Assembly: GCF_903944925.1 (NCBI RefSeq)
Contig: NZ_CAJATU010000077.1
Span: 1-64,000, forward strand
Direction: 5' to 3'
Origin: an uncultured Rhodopila sp.
GTDB taxonomy: Bacteria; Pseudomonadota; Alphaproteobacteria; Acetobacterales; Acetobacteraceae
Length of the DNA: 64,000 nucleotides
The notes under the pieces were generated by a model. It had not been told where the DNA came from and ran no database searches. It worked only from the letters and a program-made list of their open reading frames with translations. The position numbers and the translations under genes are program-made. The number at the start of each line of letters is the position of its first letter. The first letter of the stretch is position 1. Shown piece after piece: positions 48,801 to 55,783 of the stretch.

Positions 48801-49913
48801 CTAATCAGTGCCGCCCGGCAAGAGTGCCACGCGGTTGCCGGGCAAGGTCTCTACACGGCCCGACAGTTCCAATTCCAGCAGAACCGCAACCGTGGCGGGC
48901 GGCGACAGTTGGCAGCGCCGCACGATATCGTCAACCATCGTCGGCTCCGGCGACAGCAGCGCCAGCACATGGCTGTGCGCTTCGGGCGATGCCGGAGCCA
49001 CCGCCGGCCCCTCTCCGAACGGCAGTTCGCCGGGCTTGGCTCGACGCACCCGTGCCTCTGTTGGCGCCTGCGGCAAATTGTCCAGCACGTCCGCGGCCGA
49101 CTCTACGAGAATGGCGCCCTGCCGGATCAGGTCATTGCCGCCCCTTGCCCTGGGGTCAAGCGGCGAGCCGGGGACTGCGAACACCTCACGACCGGCCTCT
49201 TGCGCGAAACGGGCGGTGATCAGGCTGCCGGACCGCGGCGCCGCCTCCACCACCACGACGCCGAGCGACAGACCGGCGATGATGCGATTGCGGCGGGGGA
49301 AGTGGCGCGCCTGGGGCACGGTGCCTATACACGCTTCTGTGATCACAAGATCAGACTCGGCGATGCGGCGCTGCAGCGCCGCATTGTCGGGCGGATAGGG
49401 CTGGTCGATTCCGCCGGCGATCACCGCGATGGTCCGGCCGCTGCGCAGGGCACCGAGATGCGCGGCGGTATCGATGCCGCGGGCCAGGCCGGACACCACC
49501 GCCACCGTCTGCGCCAGCTCCGCCGCCAGGGTTTCCGCCATGCGCTGGCCGTTGGCCGAGGCGTTGCGCCCGCCGACGGCGGCGACGCAGCGTCGCTGTG
49601 CCAGGGCGGCATCACCGTGCAACACCAGGCAGGGCGGCGCGTCGTCCGTCAGCGCAAGCAGCTTGGGATAGTCCGCCTCTCCCAGGAACACCAGCCGGCC
49701 GCCGGCGGTGCGGGTGCGGTCGAGTTCGCGCTCCGCGTCCGCAACACTCATGACAGCCGGACCAGTCTGCCGCCCGGCGGCGCGGGCGAGGCGGGGCAGC
49801 GCGTCGAGCGCGGCGGCGGGGGTGCGATAGCGCTCCAGCAGGCGGCGGTAGGTGACCGGGCCGATGCCCTCGGTGCGGATCAGGCGGAGGCGGTCGCGGT
49901 GGTCGTCCGGCAT
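48801..49913 (-). CDS. dprA: DNA-processing protein DprA
   Basis: A 370-residue RecA loader for incoming single-stranded DNA in transformation. A SAM-like N-terminal domain (LRLIRTEGIGPVTYRRLLERY) precedes the Rossmann core: AVGGRNASANGQRMAE, VVSGLARGIDTAAHLGAL, IAVIAGGIDQPYPP, FPRRNRIIAGLS and EAAPRSGSLITARFA. A C-terminal winged-helix-like domain (VDDIVRRCQLSPPATVAVLLELELSGRV) follows. plsY is 47 bp upstream and topA 16 bp downstream. Confidence 0.96.
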   Translation of the reverse strand: MPDDHRDRLRLIRTEGIGPVTYRRLLERYRTPAAALDALPRLARAAGRQTGPAVMSVADAERELDRTRTAGGRLVFLGEADYPKLLALTDDAPPCLVLHGDAALAQRRCVAAVGGRNASANGQRMAETLAAELAQTVAVVSGLARGIDTAAHLGALRSGRTIAVIAGGIDQPYPPDNAALQRRIAESDLVITEACIGTVPQARHFPRRNRIIAGLSLGVVVVEAAPRSGSLITARFAQEAGREVFAVPGSPLDPRARGGNDLIRQGAILVESAADVLDNLPQAPTEARVRRAKPGELPFGEGPAVAPASPEAHSHVLALLSPEPTMVDDIVRRCQLSPPATVAVLLELELSGRVETLPGNRVALLPGGTD

Positions 49914-49960
49914 TCCGGCGGCGTCCTTCGGTGCCGCCGGCGGAAATGCCGGCGGGCCGC

Positions 49961-50569
49961 TCAGGCGCGTTCCGTCCTGCTCCGCCCGATGCGCGGCTCG
50001 GTGCCGGCGATCAGGCGGCGGATGTTGGCCTGGTGGCGCACGAACACCAGCACGGCAATGGTAAAGGCAAGCTTAACGACACCAAAATTTTCCATGATCA
50101 GGGCGGCGAGCGGGGCGGTGGCGAAGGCGCCCAGCGCCGCCAGCGAGGAGATCCGAACGGTGCCGGCGACCAGCAGCCACACCGCGCAGGCCGCGACGCC
50201 GGCGGGCCAGGACGCGGCGGTCAGCACGGCCAGGCCGGTGGCGACGCCCTTGCCGCCTTTGAATTTCAGCCAGACCGGGAACATGTGGCCGAGCACGGCG
50301 GCGAGGCCGGCATACAGCGCGATGTCCTCGGTCGCCAGCGCGCGGACGATCAGCACCGCCGCGGCGCCCTTCAGCGCATCCAGCACCAGGGTGGCGGCGG
50401 CGAGGCCCTTGCGCCCGGTCCGCAGCACATTGGTCGCGCCGATATTGCCAGAACCGATGCCGCGGATGTCGCCGAGGCCCGCCGCTTTGGTCAGCAGCAG
50501 GCCGAACGGGATCGACCCCAGCAGATAGCCGAACAGGCAAAAGGCGATCAGGGAGATGACGTCGGACAT
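49961..50569 (-). CDS. plsY: Acyl-phosphate glycerol-3-phosphate acyltransferase PlsY
   Basis: A 202-residue membrane acyltransferase making lysophosphatidate from acyl-phosphate. Three cytosolic PlsY motifs are visible: [33 protein letters not shown] (motif 1), [16 protein letters not shown] (motif 2) and the later [11 protein letters not shown] region, embedded in five or more helices. It is first in plsY-dprA-topA, the order common in alphaproteobacteria. Confidence 0.96.
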   Translation of the reverse strand: MSDVISLIAFCLFGYLLGSIPFGLLLTKAAGLGDIRGIGSGNIGATNVLRTGRKGLAAATLVLDALKGAAAVLIVRALATEDIALYAGLAAVLGHMFPVWLKFKGGKGVATGLAVLTAASWPAGVAACAVWLLVAGTVRISSLAALGAFATAPLAALIMENFGVVKLAFTIAVLVFVRHQANIRRLIAGTEPRIGRSRTERA

Positions 50570-50940
50570 CGTGGGTCAATCCATGGAGGCAGTTCTGGAG
50601 GCAGTTCTGAGAGCCGACACGCCCCGTCCCCTGCCCGTCATGGCCGGACGAGCCGGGGCCATGACGATTGGGCGGCGGTTGCGAGTCTTTCCGCGGCGGG
50701 GGTATATCGCCGTGCCGAACAAAAGGTCCACCTGCCTCGGTGCCGCGTCGACAGGTTCGCTCATTTTTCCGTGTCCTGCGCAGCGGCGGCTCGATGGGCC
50801 GCCCGCCCCGGTAAACTGTGCGGGCGGCGACCGAGCATAGCGAAACTATCACAACCATTCACCAAGCCGTGAATCAGGAAACCTGTGCTTGGCATTAGGT
50901 TCTCGAAGCGCGAGTCGATCGCCTGCTCTCTTTAAGGTCC
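50570..50940. other. Divergent promoter region of plsY and the flippase gene
   Basis: A 371-bp spacer between divergent genes. It contains a 12-bp tandem repeat TGGAGGCAGTTC at 50584-50607, a short member of the palindrome family at 50637-50668, and A/T-richer sequence near 50840-50870 that may hold promoter elements. No gene is supported. Confidence 0.5.
50637..50668. repeat. Short intergenic palindrome (repeat family copy 6)
   Basis: CGTCATGGCCGG (50636-50647) pairs with CCGGGGCCATGACG at 50653-50666 with a one-base offset, giving a hairpin of the family but without the CCATCCACG half. Confidence 0.65.
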
Positions 50941-52383
50941 ATGATGAACGTTGAAGCCGAAACCGCCGTCGCTGCCGCGCCGCCGCCAACCCCGGGACTG
51001 AGGGGAAAGATCTTCCAGGGTGGCGCGCTGATGATGGGCCGCCAGTTGGTCACCATGGGCCTCAGCCTGATCAGCCTGCTGATGATCACCCGGATCATCG
51101 GCCCGGCGGCCTACGGGCCGTACGTCGCGGCGTTCAGCATCTGCCTCTATGCCCAGAACCTCGGACAGGCCGGCATCGGCGTCTACCTCGTACGCGCGGC
51201 GGCCGAGGTCGATGAGCGGACCTGGAACGTCGCCGCAACCTTGCTGCTGGTGATCGCGCTCCTGCTGGTCACGCTGCTGGAAGCCAGCCTCGGCCTGATC
51301 GAGGCGTGGAGTCCCCTGCCCGATCTCGGCCCGCTGCTGTCGGTGCTGCTGCTGTCGCTGATCCCGCAAATCCTCGGCGTCGCCGCCAGCGCGCGGCTGG
51401 AGCGCGCGCTGGATTTCCGCCGCGTGGCAATGATCGAGCTGGTTGGCCAGTTGATCTATTATTGCGTCGCCCTGCCCCTGGTTTGGTTCGGCTACAGCGT
51501 CTGGTCGCTGGTCGCCGCCTGGCTGCTGCAACAGGTGTTTTGCTGCATCGCCTTTTACGCCGCGGCATCGTTCCGGCCGCGCCTGCAGTGGGACGCGGAG
51601 ATCGTCCGCGGCATGCTGCGCTACACCTTCAGCTTCGCCGCGGCCGACTGGTCGTGGCAGTTGCGCGGCCTGGTCAACCCCTTCATCGTCGGCCACTTCC
51701 TCCCCGCCGAAGCGGTCGGGCAGGTTGGCCTGGCGATCCGGCTGATGGAATTGCTCAGCTTCACCAAAACGATCGCCTGGCGGCTGTCGGTGGCGGCGCT
51801 GGCGAAGATCCAGACCGAGCCGCGCAAGCTGATTGCCGCGACGACCGACGGCATGCGTCTGCAAACTCTCGCCCTCGGCCCGGTGCTCATCGGCTTCAGT
51901 TGGTTCGGCGGCTATGCGCTGTCGCTGGTGTTCGGCCCGCGGTGGGAGCCGGTGATGGTGGTCTACCCGTTCCTCGCACTCAGCTACCTGACCAACGCGC
52001 AGTTCAATTTCCATTCCTCGGTGCTGTATGTGCTGCGCCGGAACTGGGACGTGTCGTGGTTCCACATCGTCCATATTTCGCTGTTCGCCGGCGCCGCCTG
52101 GATCTGTGTCGGCCGCTGGGGGATCGTCGGCTACGGCTACGGGGAGATGGCGGCGCTGCTGAGCTACATTGTCATCCACCGGTCGGTGCAAAAAGCCGTG
52201 GGATCGCCGGATTACGGCATCTCCGCGCTATGGTGGGCGTCGCTGGCCATCGGCCTGTTCTGGCGCGATCTGGGACCCGGGGCGATCGCCGCACCGATAC
52301 TCGGCCTGCTCTGCCCGCCGTCGATACGAATGTTGAAAGTCTATTACCACATGTTTGCCGGAGCGCCGCGCCATGCCGTTTGA
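50941..52383 (+). CDS. Lipopolysaccharide/polysaccharide flippase (MOP superfamily, Wzx-like)
   Basis: A 480-residue membrane protein of 12-14 helices. The N-terminal part after a short soluble leader (residues 1-25) reads GGALMMGRQLVTMGLSLISLLMITRIIGPAAYGPYVAAF, the usual start of O-antigen/teichoic-type exporters, and the central region (SFAAADWSWQLRGLVNPFIVGHFLP) fits. It would translocate lipid-linked oligosaccharides. AAGG lies upstream; the first or second ATG (50941/50944) may be used, the second having better spacing. It overlaps the glycosyltransferase gene by 11 bp. Confidence 0.88.
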   Translation: MMNVEAETAVAAAPPPTPGLRGKIFQGGALMMGRQLVTMGLSLISLLMITRIIGPAAYGPYVAAFSICLYAQNLGQAGIGVYLVRAAAEVDERTWNVAATLLLVIALLLVTLLEASLGLIEAWSPLPDLGPLLSVLLLSLIPQILGVAASARLERALDFRRVAMIELVGQLIYYCVALPLVWFGYSVWSLVAAWLLQQVFCCIAFYAAASFRPRLQWDAEIVRGMLRYTFSFAAADWSWQLRGLVNPFIVGHFLPAEAVGQVGLAIRLMELLSFTKTIAWRLSVAALAKIQTEPRKLIAATTDGMRLQTLALGPVLIGFSWFGGYALSLVFGPRWEPVMVVYPFLALSYLTNAQFNFHSSVLYVLRRNWDVSWFHIVHISLFAGAAWICVGRWGIVGYGYGEMAALLSYIVIHRSVQKAVGSPDYGISALWWASLAIGLFWRDLGPGAIAAPILGLLCPPSIRMLKVYYHMFAGAPRHAV

Positions 52384-53506
52384 TACCAATACAGATCAAC
52401 CTCGGCGCGTGGAGAAGTTCCGCTTCTTCGTCTTCACCTGCCGCAAGGCGGCATCGGATTTCCGGCTGCCGCTGGCCGAAGCGTTGGGTCGGCATTACGA
52501 GACCTATTACATCTGGCTGAAGCGGCGGCCAATCGTTACGGGACCCGGGCGGGGCGATGCGCCGGTTGAGATGAACCTGCTGCGTTTCCTGCTGTTCATG
52601 CTCGGGTTCCGGCCGGACGACAAGGTCAACATCTACTTCAACAGCACGAACACCTACTTTCCCGGCATCATGCTGTTCCTTCGCTGCTTCACCACCGCCG
52701 GGGTGTGGTGCCTGGATATGCATGACGACCTGCGCTACCATAATACCGGGCTGACCCGTCTGCGGGAGGCTTTGGTGATCCGGCTGCTGCGGGCCTGCTC
52801 CGACGTGATCGTCAACGCGGCGCCGATGCTGGCGGAATTGTTTCCCCGCTCCCGGCATCTCGGCAATGCGTCGCATATCCGGCCACTGGACCACGGTGCC
52901 GAAACGAAATCCGGCATTTTGGTGATTGCGAGCTTCGATGAACGGTTCGATGTCGATTTCCTGTCGCGGCTGGCGGCGCTGCGTCCGGAGATGCAGTTTC
53001 ACCTGCATGGCTGGACCCGCCCGGACGATCCGGTGACGGCGGAGAAGATCCGGATACTGAAAGGCCGGCACGCCAATATCCATTACCACGGGGCGTATAC
53101 GACGGAGGACCTGCCCGCCATCCTCGGGGCGTATCGCGTGAGCCTGGCGCCCTATCTCGCGAATACCTTGATCACCCGCTACATTGATCCGCTGCGGTAT
53201 TATCATTGCCTGAACGCCGGGCTGGAGGTGGTTTCGACCGACATCCCGCAGGCGCGGCACATGAGCCGGTGGATCCATGTCGTGCGCGATGAGCACGAAT
53301 GCGCGGCAACGCTGGCGGCGGTGCAGGCGGGCACATTGGCGAAGCAGTCGGGCTATACCCCGATCACATGGGAGCAGCGGGTCGATCGCCTGGTCGAGAT
53401 TGTGTGCGCCCTGCCCCGCACCAAAGCGCTTGGGGCGCGGCGGTTGAGGGGGCGCTCGGTCGAGATGACCGCGGCGGAGGCCGGAAGCGGTTCGGCGGGG
53501 GATTAG
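52373..53506 (+). CDS. Putative glycosyltransferase (GT-B like)
   Basis: A 377-residue protein starting MPFDTNTDQPRRVEKFRFFVFTCRK. The N-terminal half contains PLAEALGRHYETYYIW and WCLDMHDDLRYH; the C-terminal half has ILVIASFDERFDVDFL, MQFHLHGWTR, NIHYHGAYTTEDLPAILGAYRVSLAPY and VSTDIPQARHM, the usual GT-B donor-site layout with a degenerate EX7E region. The frame overlaps the flippase stop, so the pair is a translationally coupled unit. The glycan is unknown. Confidence 0.8.
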   Translation: MPFDTNTDQPRRVEKFRFFVFTCRKAASDFRLPLAEALGRHYETYYIWLKRRPIVTGPGRGDAPVEMNLLRFLLFMLGFRPDDKVNIYFNSTNTYFPGIMLFLRCFTTAGVWCLDMHDDLRYHNTGLTRLREALVIRLLRACSDVIVNAAPMLAELFPRSRHLGNASHIRPLDHGAETKSGILVIASFDERFDVDFLSRLAALRPEMQFHLHGWTRPDDPVTAEKIRILKGRHANIHYHGAYTTEDLPAILGAYRVSLAPYLANTLITRYIDPLRYYHCLNAGLEVVSTDIPQARHMSRWIHVVRDEHECAATLAAVQAGTLAKQSGYTPITWEQRVDRLVEIVCALPRTKALGARRLRGRSVEMTAAEAGSGSAGD

Positions 53507-53670
53507 GCGGCGTCGCCCCCGTGTCATGGCCCGGCCTGTCCGGATCAGCGCTAACCCCGGGGCTGGCGACACGGACGCCGCATCCCTGTGTCGTGGGCGG
53601 GCGTGTCCCCATAGCTATCAGGATAAGGCGAAAGGCTGAGACGGATATCGCTGGCCGACCGCTGCCCTAT

Positions 53671-53703
53671 CCGTCATGGCCGGGCATGTCCCGGCCATGA
53701 CGG
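53671..53703. repeat. Intergenic palindrome (repeat family copy 7)
   Basis: CCGTCATGGCCGGG and CCCGGCCATGACGG form a perfect 14-bp stem around CATGT. Related half-elements lie at 53527-53540 (GTGTCATGGCCCGG) and 53746-53764 (GGCCAAGCCCGACCATGACAC). The gap 53507-53801 between two convergent genes holds only these. Confidence 0.85.
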
Positions 53704-53801
53704 TGAGGAAGAAGCCTTTGCTCCGCCCGAGGCTTATCCAACGGGCCAAGCCCGACCATGACACGATAGGAATGGCCCCTGCCGCCTGTTAACGCCATCG
53801 C

Positions 53802-54230
53802 CTAAGTACGAAACTCCGCCGGTACCGGCAGATTGTTCGCGGGATTGGTGTCGTGCCGCGACAAACGCAGGACCAACCCGCCGCCGACGATCCCCTGCAC
53901 ATCAGCCTCCAGCGCATCGGCAACGTCCTTGGCGTAGACTTCCTGACCGCCGGCATGCAGCGCGAATGTTCCGATGTGTTTCCGTTTCTTCTCGGGATCG
54001 TCCACTGTCGCCTTGGTCCACTTGTAGAGCGGGAAGTTTTCAGGGCCCTGCCGTTCGGCCTCGGCAACATACTTCGCAAACGCGTCGAACTGGCTGACCG
54101 CCTTCGCCTGATGGCGATCGAGGATGTCGGTCAGCGGCTTCAGCCGCCGATCGGCGGGATCGCTGCGGGCGATTTCCGCGTGCGCATCATCCAGGTAAAT
54201 GCGTATCTGATACGCCCATTGATCGCTCAA
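53802..54230 (-). CDS. Hypothetical protein with a TTG start
   Basis: A 142-residue mixed-charge protein. Without a recognised domain, it contains SDQWAYQIRIYLDD at the start, KWTKATVDDPEKKRKHIGTF in the middle and GGGLVLRLSRHDTNPANN near the end. No ATG is placed well; the TTG at 54230 has a perfect AAGGAG seven bases upstream. It lies 69 bp downstream of the ATPase-like gene on the same strand and could be part of that operon, which is unproven. Confidence 0.65.
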   Translation of the reverse strand: MSDQWAYQIRIYLDDAHAEIARSDPADRRLKPLTDILDRHQAKAVSQFDAFAKYVAEAERQGPENFPLYKWTKATVDDPEKKRKHIGTFALHAGGQEVYAKDVADALEADVQGIVGGGLVLRLSRHDTNPANNLPVPAEFRT

Positions 54231-54299
54231 GCCTGATCTCCTTCAGCACGCCTCAGGCATATGATCATGGGGACGAAACGGCCTTCGGGAAGGCCCCGA

Positions 54300-54995
54300 T
54301 CACGCCGCCCGTTCCATCCGCCGTATCGGCGACAGCCCGGCATCGCCAAGCCGCAACCGATGCGTCGGCCGCACCACCGGATCGCGCAGCGCCGGTCCCG
54401 GCGCGGCCAGCCACATCACCGCCGCACCCTGCCCGCGCGCAGCCGCCCCGGCGCCGAGCAGGGCCGAACGCAGATCCTCCCCCTGCGCCGCCATCGGCAG
54501 TTCCAGGATCAGCAGCCGGGGGGAGCCGAGAAACGCCCGCACGCAGGCCGCGCGCAGCAGGTCAGGCTCCGACACCAGCCGCGCCGGCCCCGCCGGCAGC
54601 CCGGGCAACCCGAAACGCTGCGCCAGGCCCACCGCCTGCATCCGCAACGCGGCCTCGGGGATGCGCGTGTGGTGCAGCCGCCCCAGCAGCACCCGGGCGG
54701 CGACGTCCGGCGTATCGGCGCGTATCGGCTGGTGGAACAGCCGCCCGATATGGCCGCGCAGGGCATCGGCATGCTCGCGCGGCGCCGTGCTCCAGTCGCG
54801 CCCGAGGAACCGCACCTGCCCGCTCGCCAGCGGTGCCAGCCCGCTGCACAGGTCCGCGAACACTGCGCCGCGCCGCGGCCCCGGGACCTCGATCACGGCG
54901 AAATCCCCCTCGCACAGCTCAAGCCGCATCGCCGCGCGCGGCAGCGTGTCGCTGATGCCGCGCGCATCGTCCAGCGCCAGCACGGGGACCGCCAT
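54300..54995 (-). CDS. ABC-ATPase-like protein without Walker motifs (MlaF-position)
   Basis: A 231-residue protein occupying the place of an ABC ATPase after an MlaE permease. The fold is suggested by LELCEGDFAVIEVPG, LASGQVRFLGRDW, ALRGHIGRLFHQP, LAQRFGLPGLPAGPARL, DLLRAACVRAFLGSPRLLILELP and GAAVMWLAAP in the order of an ABC domain. The catalytic residues are missing: the Walker A position reads GPRRGAVFAD (no GKS/T), the signature LSGGQ is ARLVSEPD, and Walker B ends LLILELP in place of the Asp-Glu pair. The ATG at 54995 overlaps the mlaE stop by 1 bp. It may be a structural or regulatory partner rather than an ATPase. Confidence 0.78.
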   Translation of the reverse strand: MAVPVLALDDARGISDTLPRAAMRLELCEGDFAVIEVPGPRRGAVFADLCSGLAPLASGQVRFLGRDWSTAPREHADALRGHIGRLFHQPIRADTPDVAARVLLGRLHHTRIPEAALRMQAVGLAQRFGLPGLPAGPARLVSEPDLLRAACVRAFLGSPRLLILELPMAAQGEDLRSALLGAGAAARGQGAAVMWLAAPGPALRDPVVRPTHRLRLGDAGLSPIRRMERAA

Positions 54996-55783
54996 CAGAT
55001 CACCAGGCTCAGCAGCAACGTCACCGCCAGGATGGCGGTGACGCCGCGGGTGAAGCCGCCCGGCAGCAGGTTGGCGGGCGCATCGATCTCCCGGGCGCTG
55101 AGGCCGGTGGCGCAGCTCGTCAGCGCCACCATCAGCCCGATCAGCAGCAGCTTGGCGGGGAACACGACAAGGTCGGGGATCGACATCGCCCGCAGCACAT
55201 TCTCCAGGAAGCCGAAGATCGAGTTGGTCGCCACGCCCACCGCGCTGCCGGCGGCGTAGCCGCTGAACAGAGCGACCATCACGAACACCATGCCGAGGGT
55301 GAATGCCGCCACGGCAAACGCGGCGGCGCGCGGCAGGACCAGGTACTGGAAGATGTCGATCCCCTCGGCGCGCAGCACGGCGATCTCGCCGCCCGCGGTC
55401 AAGGTGCCGAGTTCGGCGACCGCCACGGTGCCGCCCCGGCCGAGCAGCACGATGCCGACAAGCAGTGGCGCCAGTTCGCGGATCAGCACCAGCACCAGGA
55501 TGCGGCCGGTCTCCTGCTGCTCCCCCGCGCTGCGCAGCCAGTACAGCGCCTCGAACACCAGACCGACGCCGATGATCACCGCCGTGACGGCGACGGTGCC
55601 GAGCGAGCCGGCGACGGTCCGGGTCAGGGTCGCGCGGTATTCCGCCCGCACGGTGCGGCGCCAGGTGGACGGTTGCGCGCCCTCCCGCAATACGCCCCAG
55701 AGCAGCGCGGCGAGTTGCAGCATGAAGGCGGAGCGCCGCCGCACCGCCGCGCCGATGATGCCGAACAGCCGCAACGCGATCAC
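54995..55783 (-). CDS. MlaE-type ABC lipid permease
   Basis: A 262-residue membrane protein of the MlaE/YrbE family, whose relatives move phospholipid across the inner membrane. Family blocks are LVLVLIRELAPLLVGIVLLGRGGTVAVAELGTLTAGGEIAVLRAEGIDIFQYLVLPR (residues about 90-150) and the later FGFLENVLRAMSIPDLVVFPAK. Five helices are visible. Its ATG overlaps the sensor stop by 4 bp. MlaD, MlaC and MlaB genes are not adjacent. Confidence 0.88.
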   Translation of the reverse strand: MIALRLFGIIGAAVRRRSAFMLQLAALLWGVLREGAQPSTWRRTVRAEYRATLTRTVAGSLGTVAVTAVIIGVGLVFEALYWLRSAGEQQETGRILVLVLIRELAPLLVGIVLLGRGGTVAVAELGTLTAGGEIAVLRAEGIDIFQYLVLPRAAAFAVAAFTLGMVFVMVALFSGYAAGSAVGVATNSIFGFLENVLRAMSIPDLVVFPAKLLLIGLMVALTSCATGLSAREIDAPANLLPGGFTRGVTAILAVTLLLSLVI

